Made by a program: the position numbers and the translations under genes. DNA of 64,000 bases from Albifimbria verrucaria. Taxonomy: Eukaryota > Ascomycota > Sordariomycetes > Hypocreales > Stachybotryaceae. The notes under the pieces were generated by a model that was given only the letters and a program-made list of their open reading frames with translations, was not told where the DNA came from and did not search any database. Positions 46,656 to 59,475 of the stretch are shown here, in pieces; positions within the stretch are counted from its first letter, which is position 1; every line of letters starts with the position of its first letter. The stretch is taken from contig JAHREC010000009.1 in NCBI GenBank assembly GCA_020081605.1, positions 4,898,001 through 4,962,000 on the forward strand, read 5' to 3'.

Positions 46656-48039
46656 GTCGGTATGTTTAGAGCGGTGTGTGTGTAAATTCCGGCTTGTAAA
46701 TTCGGCAATGAGCTCTAGAAAGCTTTCTCGAGAGCCTTCTCTCTGCTGGAAGCCTTGTTCTATGAAGCCTTTCTCAAACGGAGCTCTCTCGGGATATCAT
46801 CAAGTTGGAGGGGCAGTAGAGCAAGCAGCGGTGCTGAGCCGTAAGGTGTATGTGGAAGTCGTCACAACACAGCTGGCCACAGTACCGGCGTCTTGGCCGA
46901 GTAGACGAAAATAAAAGATGTCAGAGCAGTCAATCACCGTCGTGGCCGAACAGAGGTTGTAATATGAAAGGAGGAGGATTGGCGTTGGTGGTTGCCAACT
47001 GGAAGCTCCGCTTGATAGAGGGTGGCTGCGTCACCGTTGCAAGGATTCCCCACAAAGGCATTCCATACTATAGGTGCCTACTACTAAGGTCAGGTACCAT
47101 GCCTTAGTACGTGTGGCGGTGCAGATGCCTACCTACACCTGTGAGAGGAGGCCCTTGTAGGAGGGGCCCAGTATCACATGGAATCATCCTCTCTCTACCA
47201 GAATAGCACCCCGGAACAAGGCTCCTTTGGCCGTAATTCGTATCCTACGCAATTATCGACAGCATTTCGCCCAAGTAACATTACCAAGTCAGAAGTCTAC
47301 GTTGCACGCTGACGAAGCCGTCCTCGCATCCTTCTCCCATGGGCTTGCGCGTCCCCATGAGGCGCTGAAAGCACAGTGGGTACATGACACGCCTCTCGCC
47401 ACACCTCCAAGCATCAGCCACACGCTTCGTCCCTTTGGGCAATTAAGTCAAGGTCCATCCATCCATCCATGCATTTAACTCGGTTTGTCTTCACGAGACT
47501 CGGCTCACAACAGCATGGCTTCTATACAAGATCCTACCAAGTAAGATTAAACACGATGCCCCTTGCTCTTCAGAAACCAGGCTCGCACATGCTCGGTAAA
47601 TCCACCAACCACTGAATCCGTTTCTGCTTATTCTGTCCAGCAGTTTCCTTCACCACGTAATAATAGGCAGCCCATGGTTTGTTGGTCTTACATGCTTCGT
47701 CGATTAATCCATTGCTAGCTCCATCGTCCTCGCCAGTGGCGGATAACTGCCGGCTTCTTCAAGCCTGGCCTGGCGTGCCTGCAATCTCGACTGCCCGCCT
47801 CCCCATGCCGCTTCGATGCTGCTTAATGCAAGCTCCTTTGCCTTGTTACCCGGTCCAACCCACAGTCAAAACAATGCCACAGCACCAAACGCCCGATTTC
47901 GCACATCTTTCTTCCATTATAAACTTCCCATGCCAAGCAACAGTGTGTATGAAAGAATAGGATAAGAGCCATCCCCACGCTAGGGACATCCTCAACCCTT
48001 GTTTAGCACATGGCCTGGTTCTCTGCTCTTCCTCTAACT
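46656..48039. other. Intergenic between two minus-strand genes
   Basis: About 1.4 kb. It contains the MINDY promoter and the 3' region of the J-protein gene. A short CATC iteration (CCATCCATCCATCCATGC) lies near 47456. No gene is supported. Confidence 0.45.
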
Positions 48040-49171
48040 TCACCTTATCAATCCCAAGCTTTCCAGCCTCTCACATGAGTGCATCCTCAAGGCATTGGCA
48101 GCCGCCATCCTTTCCGGGTCCTGGTAGAACCACCCGGTAGCCTCGTCCCGTAGCCTCTGCTTCTTCGCCATCTCGTGCTCGCACTCGTTCCGCAGGTACC
48201 GCAAAAACGTCTGCTCCGCCGTGCGGTCTAGGTTGTTCAGGCGTGACTGGGAGTAGCTGGCAATATCGTTGGGGTTAACGAAGTACTTGACGTCAAATCG
48301 AGGTGTTGTTCGGCCTTCCGTGTATTGCTCCGATGGGTTATCGAACACCATGTATGGGGTCGCCCCGGTTGATGATCCACCCGAGAAGATGGATGTGATG
48401 ATGGGGAGGATGACCATGATGAGGATAGGCAGCATACCCAGAAGTGCCTGCAAGCTGCTCGATTCTGGTTGCTGCTGCTGGCCGCCGGCCGCCTCTCTCG
48501 GTCGTCTTCTCGGTGTCGGTCCACCAAACTGGTGCACACGGATGCCTGGCCCACCGAAATTGAAGACGAATTGTTGGCCTGTTTTACCATGTTAGCAAAT
48601 CATAACTGCACGGTCGCATCGAGGTCTTGACTAACCTCCAAATCCACCCCTCCGAAAGGACCGCCACCTCCGCCAAAGAACCTCGCAAACATTTCCTCAG
48701 GCGTAAGTTCCTCCTCTGCCCACATGCCACCGCCGCCTCTGCCGCCCATGCCGCCCGAGGCTTGCCGCTGAGCAAAACCTGAGAATGGATTCTGCGCCTG
48801 CGCGCTGGCGAACCGACTGTCGGGATCCGTGCCAAGCCTATCGTACTTTTCGCGCTTCTCCTTGTCGCCCAGGATGCCAAAGGCCCTGCTGACCATTTTG
48901 AAAGCCTCGTCGGCGTGTTCGTGGCCATTCTTGTCGGGATGCGTCAGCAGCGACTGCTTGCGATAGGCTTTTTTATGTCTGACTCGGAACATGATGTCTT
49001 GACGCTCTCGAGGCCAAGGATATCATAGAAGGCGGTGGGGTTGCATTTCCGGATGCGCAGGACGGCGGCTTTCTGTTCGACGGTGTAAGTTCGTCCCTGG
49101 TTCCCCTGGTTATGGTCTCTGGACCGGGCAGAACCGCCAGTGTCGGCGCCGGAGGTGGTCGCGCTCGGCAT
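48040..49171 (-). CDS. HLJ1: ER membrane J protein, HLJ1/DNAJB12-like with DUF1977 tail
   Basis: J domain near the N terminus: [26 protein letters not shown] with the HPD triad, and [22 protein letters not shown]-rich region is followed by the membrane segment [19 protein letters not shown] and a C-terminal DUF1977-type part ([28 protein letters not shown]). Exons 49171-48636 and 48578-48040. Two one-base losses occur at T6 48969-48974 and C4 48647-48650 (plus strand). Family members recruit Hsp70 at the ER face for ER-associated degradation. The symbol is by family, not by proven orthology. Confidence 0.87.
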
Positions 49172-50355
49172 CGAAGGAGGGGACGGGTCAGATGGGATTC
49201 GAAGGCGTGGTGGGGTGTCTATCGACCAGGTTGCATCAAGACTTTGTCAGGGTTGCTGAGGCTCGATTGTGCGTCGATTGTGGGAGCGCGATGGAGGCGA
49301 ATTTTCGGAGATGGAACGACTGTTGATGCAGATGGGATGCGAGATGTCTATCGTGGTATATTTCCAGGACGAGTTGCGCTAGAGGCTGCTGGGCCAGAAC
49401 ACGAGACTCGAGTGTGCCAAATGACGGAAATGCAACGACTGAATATTAGGTGAGGCGCAGGTAAGCCGACCGTAGCATATACACTGAAGCAATGCGAGGT
49501 GCAAAAGGAGCCGCTCTTTTGTGTGATGGAGATGCAATGTGGACGCAACGGATACGATAGCGAATGATGCAGGTCTCTTGCGTGGCCAGTTCTCGTGGTC
49601 TTTCGGCGCGGATTTCCCTTGCAACGGTCCGGGCTGACTTCTGAGAGCAAGTCACCAGGGGGCGGCAACCAGGCTGGCTAATCAACGAATCTCCCACAGG
49701 CCACAGTAAGGCCCGCCTTTCACTACAATCGAGAACAGTCCATATTCCACCAGGTGCTGCGGACTTCGGAGGCCCACGTGATAAGGTGTACCTATACTTA
49801 CCCTGTACCCATCTCGTAGTTCGCTTATTAGGTAGTACCTAGAGAAAGAAGACACTGATCTTCTTTTAATGTAAATACTGTGTAGATTTTTGAAGAAATA
49901 ATTCCCTCGTGGATCGGATATTTTACTATATGATTGTAAGAAGCTGCATCATGTTTTCATTTAAAGTATACCTCCAACCATAATGAAGATTTGTCCACCG
50001 CCCACTAGAGGGCATCTACACAGAAGCATCTGTACACAGAGCTAGTCATGATTCATTCCAACTCAATAGCCAATAGTTTGCTTATTTACAGTACAGTAAA
50101 AAATTAAAGAACAAACAAAACAAGCCCCATAGTTTCCATCATCTATTTATTGCTAAAGCGTCAGGCCATTTAGTCGTGACCTTTCAAAGACACAGTACAG
50201 TATTGCCTCCAATACAAAACCGCATCACGTGACCACAACCGTAGCCCAAATGCTTCGGAATATCATCGCTCGAATCTCAAGAATCGTAGAGCCATACAGC
50301 TACGATTCGCGATACCATCTTCAGATTCCCCATTGATGGCCATGCGCGGGCAACA
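49172..50355. other. Divergent intergenic region
   Basis: About 1.2 kb between the J-protein gene (minus) and mitochondrial uS19 gene (plus). Small ORFs are not supported. It contains both promoters. Confidence 0.45.
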
Positions 50356-50815
50356 ATGCAGCCAACACGGGTTTTGTTAAAGCGCTCTGTGTGGAAGGGT
50401 AAGCTCTCATATTCCGCCTGATCACCGTCCTCCTCAACTAACGAGCTTTGTCTAGGTCCACACATCGTCCCGTAAGAACCTCGAAAAACGAAAGCTTTCT
50501 CTACCCAAGTCTCTCTAACACTGCGCGCAGTCTCCCCATTGTCTGGCCCAAGAAAGCCGGCGACAAAGTCCCTCCCGTCCGCACGCAGGCCCGCTCCGCG
50601 ACCATCCTGCCCAACTTCGTCGGGCTCAACTTCGAAATTCACAATGGAAAGGATTACCTCCAGGTGACGGTGACGGAGGACATGGTGGGCCACAAGCTGG
50701 GCGAGTTTGCACCGTAAGTTTGAACGCCCTGCCAGGCCGGCGTGTCGAACGAGCATGTGGGAAGCTGACCCGAGGACATAGCACGCGGAAACCGAATATT
50801 TGGTCGAAGAAATAA
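50356..50815 (+). CDS. RSM19: Mitochondrial small-subunit ribosomal protein uS19 (S19), nuclear-encoded
   Basis: Exons 50356-50398 ([14 protein letters not shown]), 50456-50713 and 50782-50815. The core [22 protein letters not shown]...[18 protein letters not shown] is the diagnostic S19 sequence; PHIVP marks the conserved N-terminal motif. The last exon supplies [10 protein letters not shown]. Exon 2 needs one base more in the C3 run 50469-50471. About 110 residues, normal for mitochondrial S19 plus a short insertion ([10 protein letters not shown] region). Acts in the mitoribosome head. Because this gene is single-copy and important, its frame break is best read as a sequence error. Confidence 0.9.
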
Positions 50816-51096
50816 GCATAGAAAGCGGGCTTCTGGGATAAACGGATGGCTGTGTAGAATTGTACAATGTATAAAAGAACCTGTATCACTACGATACCCT
50901 TATGAGACGGAACAATGCTTCGTTCGCAAGACACCATTTATTTTCTGTTTCGTCGTCCACGACTAGTTTGCCCCTGACTCTTGCCATGCATCCGCCAATG
51001 CAATCCATCCTGAACGCCAGACCCCAAGTTCATAATCCTAAACGCCCATGCCAAAACCCCTGATATATGTGAAATGTTGACCCCTCTATCCCCATA

Positions 51097-51734
51097 CTAG
51101 CGATAGAACTCGCTCCTCTTCACGTTCACGCCATACTCTCCGGCTGCCATTCCCAGGTCCTCCATCGTCAACACTGTCCTGTTCTGGCTTCCTCCTGGCC
51201 ACCGCCACCGTAACCAGGACGCTGAATGCCCAGCGGAGCTCCCTTTCCTTGGTCTTTGTTGCCCGGCTGGCCCGCTTGCTGACCGGGGATGGGGAAGCCA
51301 GCGGCGGCACCAAGCGAGCCCATGGGGTTGTTGGTGTTGCTCGACGCGCGAATACGGCTGTACTGATAAGCATCGGCGGCGACGTCGGCGATGAACTTCT
51401 GCGTGGCCAAGGCGAGCAGGCGCGCAAGACGAGGATCCGTCTGAGGTGGTGGCGGGAGGCCGGCCTTGGTCATGTAGTAGTTCGTCACAGCATCGGGGAT
51501 CTACGCGCAACATCTGTCAGTAAAAGCGCCCCAGAGAATTCTGACGTAGGAAGCATACAATAGGTGCATAGTCATCGATCTTGTTGAGGAACTCCCGTAG
51601 GGAAGTATCCTTGCGCGACGGGAGTCGTGACTCAGGAATGGGGGCGCAGGAGCAACCGAATCAGCGGGCGCCTCGACGGGGCCGCTCTGGGAGGCGGGAG
51701 GCTGCTCAGTGTTTTCGGGCGCGTCACTAGCCAT
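51097..51734 (-). CDS. TAF10: TFIID/SAGA subunit TAF10
   Basis: Exons 51734-51559 and 51500-51097. The N terminus is acidic and proline-rich ([16 protein letters not shown]). The TAF10 histone-fold core is [55 protein letters not shown] and the ending [23 protein letters not shown]. It is about 210 residues. It forms histone-fold pairs in TFIID and SAGA in the nucleus. Two one-base losses are needed, at G5 51640-51644 and near 51195-51201. The gene is convergent with mitochondrial uS19, 281 bases apart. Confidence 0.93.
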
Positions 51735-53414
51735 GATGAAGCGCTGTTGATTGAGGTGAAGTGGTAGTTGATGTTTGGATGTCAAGTGGAACGCCGAGTC
51801 GGGAGTGCTGATGATGCTGGTCACGTGATGCTGAATGGCGAAGTTGCTCTCGCTGAGATGGCTAGAGGTGGACGCTATAGAAAAGACAAATCATTAAAAT
51901 GAATGACTCTAAGACTAATGGGATGGTTTTATATTCAGACTGGTTTCTTATAATTAAACGTTTTGGGGCGGGAACAAGAGCATTGAAGGACCACCTTCAG
52001 GTTCAGATTTTAGCCGCAAAAAGCGCTATTGTCCGTGTAAGTTCAAGGTGTCAACAACCATAGGCATGTGCATTTACATGAGACTAGAAAGCAAAAATAA
52101 CATAAAACAATAAAGTGTATATAGAAAAATTCGGAAATGAAATGATGGTTGACTCCATTTATGACACCAATTGGCAGGCATCCTCGCATATAGTAACGCT
52201 ATGCTGGTGGTTCTTCGCATGCCATGCTAACGCTGCCGAAGAGCTGGTAATGCAAATAATAGTTTTTTTGACCCGGCACCCCATGACAATATCTCCCCAG
52301 CCCATAAGTTAAAATCCTGATACATTTTACTGGCTGGAAAAGGTATATAATCATATTCTCTGCACATCAATTTGTAAGGCGAGGCGATGCGATGCGATGC
52401 TGTCGGATATAAATTACTACGTAGTGGTCTAACTTACCATTCTCCTCCAAATCTAGAAAATGATATGCGCCATGCACCACCCATTCCGCGTCAAATAAAC
52501 TTGAGCTTGAACTCGATCGCTCAAAGTCACCTGGCCTGCCCCTGACTGAGCTATGGTCGTTCTAATCAAAGCACTTGACTACTAGTAGGTAGATAGCTTC
52601 GGAGCTCAAAGCAGTAAAGGTAACAAAGTCAATGAGCAAGACTAGAGTGAAAGAGGTCAACAGCGAGCCCGACTTGATGAAGCCACAGAGTTACTATACA
52701 ACAAAACTTTATACTCTCGATTAATTTTTTACCACAGGCTCAACTCTTGCAGCCTTGGATTACATCAGAGCCCTTGATCATGCCTTTTCCGAATTGAACC
52801 TGGGCTAAAACGTTCCACAAGCCGTACTACTGGTGGTGAAAAGCGGACCTTGAATATGCTTGATCAGATAGGTATGCTAGCTACACAAGTCTGTAGCCAG
52901 GCAGCCAAACATAGCCCTTTAGCAAGCATCAATTATAGTCTTCCACCTATATTTGCTATCTAGGAAACAAGGTGGACAATAGTCTATACTATGCATACAT
53001 GTATGCGTCCCTTGAGGGCTGGTGACTGCGAGCAGTCCATCTCTCCATACCAGCTGGGTGGGACTCACAACTTCACCGGCCAAATTTTCTGTTGATGCGC
53101 CCCGTCTGTCTTAGCAGAGCGTTGTTTCCTCGCTATGAGCAGAGAGCAGCACGTTAAATCGACATTTACGCCTCTTCCTGAAAAACAACGTCATGACGCA
53201 GAAGAGACCATTGCTGAACGCCATCCGTATATTCCCAGAAGTTGACCCATGCGTAACCACCCCAACTCAACCATTTTGAAACCGTCATGGCTCGTGCGGA
53301 GCCTGTTATGTGCAATACATGGACTGCTTAGCCGGGGAGAGGGCCCGTCCATGCATATCGCCAGTTTCGGCACATTTGCCGTGTAGACAAGTGCCAGTGA
53401 CTGGGTTCAGCCAC
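51735..53414. other. Intergenic region
   Basis: About 1.7 kb with only short AT-rich ORFs. GATGC iteration near 52385-52403. No gene, tRNA or transposon was recognised. Confidence 0.45.
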
Positions 53415-54277
53415 TTATACGGGAAGCTTGAACTTCTTGCCCTTGAGGACTTTGTTGTAGTAGACATAGAAGAAGTCGCTGTAGAGGACGGTCTGAACGA
53501 TACCGGCGATGATGGCGATCCACTCGGTCTTGTGGTTGGGCTCGGTGGCGTATCGGTAGATCCAGTTGGGGATGTAGAGGAAACGGTAGATGCCCAGGGC
53601 AAACAGGTAGTGGGTCGTGATGGTTTCGGCCTCGCCGGTTCGCTGCAGCATGAAGAGCTGAGGGAGAATGGCGACGGACTCCAGCCAGATGGAGAAGGCC
53701 CAGAGGATTTCGCGGATAGTATACTCCTCGGGGAACAGGACGGCGAGAACGGCGGCAGCACCGAGGAGGTAGTGGACCTTGAAGGTATCGACGTTGGGAT
53801 CGGTGGTGGGCTTGTAAGCGTTGGTCATGAGGTAGATGATGTAGCCCTGGGAGCCAATGAACATGATCTTGAAGAGGAGGTTGTAGAGGCTCGTGGTAAT
53901 GAAGATGTCTGCGGCATGTCAGAAGGAAGCTCTGAAATGGCTGACAGATTAGAGAGACGGGCGGCTGGGTGGTGGAGCGTACCAATGTATCTAGTGAGGT
54001 AGACCAAGAGGTAGAGGGCCTGGGACTTGAAGGAGATACCGGTGCAGCTCTAGACAAGGAGGGTGGTCAGCCATACTGAAGGGGAGACGAGGCAAGGCCA
54101 GGGACGAGGAAGACGCACGTTGAGCTGAACCATCTTGTGCAGCAAGATCAGGATACTCCCAGATGGGAGAAATCCGCTGGCGATCAAGTTAGCAGGAGAA
54201 GAGCAGGGAGCATCGCATCGAATGCGCAATGGTGCTGGGATGGGCGCACCTGCAATGCGGAAGGGGTTGAGCGGCAT
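53415..54277 (-). CDS. ERD2: ER-retention (HDEL/KDEL) receptor
   Basis: Exons 54277-54250, 54176-54119, 54050-53983 and 53908-53415, all in frame. It opens [22 protein letters not shown] and shows the ERD2 blocks [56 protein letters not shown] and [22 protein letters not shown]. It ends with a lysine-rich cytoplasmic tail ([12 protein letters not shown]), the COPI-binding end. Seven membrane segments. Retrieves escaped ER lumen proteins from the Golgi. No frame break. Confidence 0.96.
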
Positions 54278-55659
54278 CTTGGAAGCTGTCGGGTGGAGAC
54301 CCTGGGGAGGGTGGGAGCTGGCGGGGTTCGTCTTTTGGATGAGTCGGGATCGCGAGGAGCTGGAAGAGTCGAGAAGGACGGGCGCGGATGGGATGGGAGG
54401 GATCGTGATGCTTCGCTGGCGTAGAAGGGAGAGCTGTGCTTGGGAAGATGGAAGCTTGGATTTAAAAGGACACGACGCGGCAGGAAGCTGATTGGGCCAA
54501 TTTCTGAATTCTTGCGTCAGGAACGGAAGGGAGCTTGGGCAGAATCGGGACTAGCGCATTCACGTGGACGGGACCCCGGGCGCTGGTACTCGGTACCTTG
54601 CCTTATGCCTGTGCTAGGAGGTGCATGACGGCCAAGTATGTACCCCGTACCTCCGTACCCCCGTACCTCCATACATGTGGGTTTCTTTTTGGTTGTATGT
54701 ACAGTACTCTATACTACCTAGTAGTATGTATGGTGAGGAGGAGTGTGTCAACTGACTCTCATACGATGAGCTGAGTGAGTCCATAACGGGGAGGTCAGGT
54801 GCTTGCTTGGTTGATGTATGTGGATTTCTAAATTCCATGGAAAGATACGGTACAGGATTCTAGGTTCTTCTTTATTATTATTATTATTTTTCTTTTAATT
54901 TTTTCTTTCTCGAAAGCATCGTCGTTAAATTGTTAACTCCATGAAAATGGAATCTGGGAGAAGACGGGTTACCTACCGAGTACAGTACCTACCGTACTTA
55001 CAGTCCATGCCATGCCCAATCTGTTTGAGTTCAGGCGACGCCACATTCTACCAGCCAAGGACACAACACGAGAACGAGGCTGGAGTGGGTACGTACCCTG
55101 CTTTGAGCGGATGACTTGTATGACTTGTATGACTTGGATGACTTGGATGAATAAGCCGGCTTGGCTAGCAAAAGCCGAGGTGGCTAGCGTGTGGCGCAGG
55201 CTTCGGGTCTCAGCGCTGCTGGATCTGGGTCCGGCCCCATCATCAGGCCCAGCAAAGCCCAGCAAAGGTAGCGCCCAGCGCAGCCCAGCGCAGCCCAGGC
55301 AGGTGTGCAAGTGACGCATTACCAAGCAGTACCCCGAACCTCCCTGAGGTCTGTGTGTTGCATAAGCCTTTATAATCTCCTACCAACGACGCTTTGCCTC
55401 ACCATCTCGACGCCATATATTTACCTATATTTACCCATCTACTCGTTCACGTCATACGAGCACAGATCTCTTGCATTATCACTCGCATCTGAAGGCATCG
55501 CAGTCCATATATCCCTTCGCTTGCCACCTTCATACTCATCCGCAGCCTTTCATCCTTGTCTTGCTTGCATTTGTAAGCCAGAGCCTAACGACTATCGCAG
55601 CATCGCAGCATCACCACAACACTCGCTGCTTCACCATATACACTTAAATCTTTTTAAAA
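54278..55659. other. Divergent intergenic region with short repeats
   Basis: About 1.4 kb between ERD2 (minus) and the WLM protease gene (plus). It includes GTACCTCC/GTACCCC iterations at about 54640-54670, a 10-mer minisatellite at 55111-55151 and a CAGCCCAGCG iteration near 55270-55297. No gene is supported. Confidence 0.5.
55111..55151. repeat. 10 bp tandem repeat, about four copies
   Basis: Consensus TGACTTGTAT/TGACTTGGAT in direct tandem: two copies of each variant, upstream of the WLM protease gene. Confidence 0.85.
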
Positions 55660-56933
55660 ATGGCGGACAATAATACAGCGTTATCTGTGAATGTTCCTAC
55701 CACACTTCCAGACACCTTCACCTCTCAGCCACCGTCACAAGAGGCCTCTGACACACCGCTCGATGCAACCGACGATTTCTCCGGTTCAGAGTCTGGAGTA
55801 GAGCCTGACCCGTCATGGCCTACGTTCGTGGTGTCTTATCGCAAGAATGACTGGACCTTTCCAATTCCTCCAGGCACCACCGTCATGGACCTTTTCGAAC
55901 AGATCGAAGGGCTTCTTGGCATCGCCGTCAGCAACCAAAAGATCCTGGTCCCCAAAGGCCCTATGCTGAAGGCGCCACTCAAAGATCCCAACATGCTTCT
56001 TGAGAATTTCCAGGGTAAAAAGCTTACGTTGATGGGCACACCCTCCGAAGAGATCAAGGCTGTCAACGACATGTCGGACAAGCTTGCCAAGCGGAATGCC
56101 GCCCGCATGTTTGCCGCCCGCCAGAACAGAGCCAGGGCCCACGCCACTCCACGACGTGACCAAGCCCGGGCCTCGGAGGACGCCCAGTACACCTTCCTTC
56201 AAGTCCGCCCGCTGCAGGGCCTGCCGCATCCCGAACGAAGCCAGGCCCTGCTCATGAAGCTCAAGGAGGACCCCGGCATTCGTGCCACCATGCGCAAGCA
56301 CAAGTTCACCGTGTCGCTGCTCACCGAGATGGAACCACTCTCCTACACGCAAGAGACTCACGAGGGCACTTCCAGAATCCTGGGCCTGAACCGCAACCAG
56401 GAGAGGTCATCGAGCTGCGCCTGCGTACCGACGCTCACGATGGCTACCGTGACTACAAAACCATCCGCAACACGCTGTGCCATGAACTGGCCCACAACGT
56501 CCACGGACCCCACGACCGGAAATTTTGGGACCTGTGCCACCAGATCGAACGTGAGGTTCAGGCTGCAGACTGGAAGTCTGGCGGCCAAACAGTCAGCGGA
56601 GAGTCCTCCCGATATGCCATCTCTGGCGCCAACGAAGCGTACGACGAGGCCCACGAGGACAACGGTGGTTGGACCGGCGGCGAGTTTGTGCTTGGAAGTG
56701 TGAAGCGAGACGAAAAGGGCAAGGCAGGCATGAGCCGTAGAGAGATTCTTGCCCAAGCAGCGCTGGAGAGGCAGAGGAAAGAGTCGGAGTCGGAATGCAA
56801 AGCTGAGAAGGGCTGGCGGCCGTGTCAACGACCCCTCCCTCCAGTGATGAATAAAGCTGAAAACGACGTTGATCTGAAGGCCATACTATTTATTGGCTCT
56901 GGCTCCTCGTTGTTAGGGGCAGACATGTTTTAG
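55660..56933 (+). CDS. WLM-domain metalloprotease with N-terminal ubiquitin-like domain (Wss1-type)
   Basis: The ATG at 55660. A ubiquitin-like fold is indicated at about residues 50-125 (TFVVSYRKNDWTFPIPPGTTVMDLFEQI). The WLM core has RILGLNRNQ, ELRLRTDAHDGYRDYKTI and the zinc site LCHELAHNVHGPHD (HExxH with a third His). The family repairs DNA-protein crosslinks and binds ubiquitin or SUMO. Frame changes by one base at 56400-56401. The C terminus is uncertain: the frame stays open to 56933, but an earlier stop in another frame near 56845 is possible if more bases are missing. About 420 residues. Confidence 0.86.
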
Positions 56934-57104
56934 CATTTTGCTTGGCGTATTTTTTCTGTCAAATACTTTAAAGCGAGCGTGGAGATATGATGGAACAAAG
57001 GGAAGTGATAGCATGCATGGGTATTGCATAATAGCGGTTGTCGCAGCATTTGTATATAAAAGGCTGCGGTAATGGTCCGTATTTAATACACTAGCGATCT
57101 GCCT

Positions 57105-58445
57105 TTAATATGGCAGAGGATCCAGATCCAATCCTTCTACACTGAACTTGAATGCATCATTGCGAGAGTAACTTCCTCCAGCATCCAGATCCAGCCGGCC
57201 CCTGATGCAATCCCGCATGTCCACGTCTGCGTAGATGATGCCTTCGTCATCTTCCCATTGCGGGCCAGCGAGTACGTCACCGAAAGGGAAACGATGCACG
57301 ATCCACCTCGGGAGATCCAGCTCGTCGACTTGCCAGCGTTGCCATTAACCAAGAGAGGCGCCGTGTGAGAAGCCGTGGTGGCCGCCTCGGAAACCGCATC
57401 GTCGGCGTCTTCGTCGCAGCAAAGGACGATTTCATTGCCGTTCTCGTCGATGATGGACTTGCGACGGGGCTTTCTGCGCGCGGAGGATGGTGACTTGGGA
57501 GAGCAATTTCAAAACCATCACTGGTAAATGCTGAGTTACGCCGGCGTCCTCGAGCATCGTCTTGCTGCTGCCGCGGCTCGCTCTGTGTCGCTCCACCAAG
57601 ACTACCGCGAACACTCATGTTGCTGCTCACAACGAAGCAACGTCCCTCAACACCAATGGTACGTATCAGGCCAAGCCACGCATCGCGATTATCGGCAGTC
57701 GGCGCAAGGTACAGGTTGATGTTTTGCGCATAAAGAGCCTGGCGAAGCAGCGGCATGTAGCTCTCCCAGCAGATGGCGGCAGCCATGTTGACGCGGATGC
57801 CCCGAATGGTGGTGGAGATGGCTCGCAGAGTAGCGGGTGAGCCCTGGGCCCAGACGAGGCGCTCAGTTGCGGTCTGTGAGGTAGAAAGGTGAGTGGTGAC
57901 GATGGGTGATGAAGCTACAAGATGGATAGACTTACGGGCATGACCTTACGGCGTTTGCCAATCATTCCTTGCTTAGGGCAGACGTAGACAGCAGAGCAGT
58001 ATAAGCTACCGCCGGCTTTCTCAATGAGACCAACGACTAGGAAGACGCCGGTCTGGTTGGCGATGCGTTCTATTTCCTCCCTGGTGCCGTCACCTCTGAC
58101 GGGCGCCTCACTTCCCTCCTCAGCCGTAGCTTCGCCAAGCTGCCTCTTCACCCACTTCTGTCCGGCACCGGCACCATTGCCCACGGTATCGCCGAGGTCA
58201 ACAGCCCGGTCAAAGTACTGGGCAAATTCCTCCCTCCCGGCGGCGGAGCGGTCGCCAATGACACATCCAAAAGAGGTGCCACGAGGGTAACCGCCAATGT
58301 ACGCCTCCGGAAGCAGCAGAATGTCTGCATGGTTGGAGGCAGCACGCTGGGCAATGAGGGCCAGCTGAGCAAGGGTAGCGGCCGTGGTCGGCTGCGTGGC
58401 CGGAGAGGCCGTGGCTAGCCGGATGGTGGACGATGAAGGGGACAT
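57105..58445 (-). CDS. Nitrilase (carbon-nitrogen hydrolase family)
   Basis: Exons 58445-57936 and 57873-57105. Start [15 protein letters not shown]. The catalytic Glu is in [15 protein letters not shown], Lys in GKRRKVMP and Cys in [15 protein letters not shown], the nitrilase E-K-C triad. A variable insert ([19 protein letters not shown]) precedes SRGGS and the C-terminal [22 protein letters not shown]. It is about 420 residues. Two one-base losses occur at G3 57497-57499 and G3 57286-57288 (plus strand). Converts organonitriles to acids; cyanide or plant nitrile detoxification is possible. Confidence 0.88.
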
Positions 58446-59475
58446 GGCGGGCTGCTTTGGTTTGGCCTGCTTGGACAGGATCAATCGAATTGAGAGAATG
58501 CTGTCACTATCTCACAATCGAATTGTGAAGTGTGAGTAGAGGGTGGATGAGAGGAGTCACATGCCGTTGGGTTGACGTAGGTTGCTGCCATTAGTCACTG
58601 TCACGAGATGCGCCAAATGCGTCTGTAAGTGAGGGGCGGCTTCATTGCGTAGCCCCATCGTTCAACCTTCAACGCCATTAATAAGCGCCAACTTGGTGAT
58701 TTTCGATAGCAACATGAGCGTTTATCTAATACTTGGACATCATGAATGGGATAAGAATGCAATGCCGCTCCAATCAATGGCTACTGGCTATACTTGTTGG
58801 ATTGCCTTCTTCTTCAGGGTCCAAACACTATCAGGGTGCTGCATCTGGTTAACTCCACAAGGACTAACACGGTAAGGTACGACATTGTGTCATCTTTGAG
58901 TTATGTAAATAATGTAAAGTGTTAATGTTGAACATGCAGTAGTGGCAAGAATAGATAAGACCGCTGTCGTACCTGCATTACGTAGAAAAGACCGACCCTC
59001 AAAGGCTCAAATTCGGCCCTTTGAACAAGGCGTCGGGTAGTTGAGTGATGACATGTCGAGTTTACTTAAGAGAACAAGACACTTTCTTTCCCAATGAATT
59101 TCACTAGTTTTGATCAACCAAGAATAGGCATTCGATATCTTGTAGTCCGTGACATGTCATGTATTAAACAGAGACGGGTATGAGAAGCAAACAGTGTATC
59201 AACTCTGATTTATTATTTCGTAACTCATTTTAAGTGAAACTCGACTTTGAAGGCGGCAGAAACCAAACTCGACGTATTCTATGCTCGCTCATATCTTGAC
59301 TTTTATATCGCGCAGACGCTTGTGGCCTCGCACATCAGCTGGCTCCCATCAAATTGAATGGGAAGCTGGCACTCAGAGAAACGGCGGTCGCCGGGCTCTC
59401 CGCTGGGAACCTGCGGTGGAAGTCAATCAACTCGCATTCATGTCTATTTAACGCCTTCGCAAGACAACAAAGAAA
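58446..59475. other. Intergenic between two minus-strand genes
   Basis: About 1.0 kb with no supported gene. Confidence 0.45.

Noticed and set aside
53310..54002. 230-codon open frame opposite ERD2
   Set aside because: Antisense shadow that runs through three ERD2 introns; the product is Gly/Val/Glu-rich and featureless.
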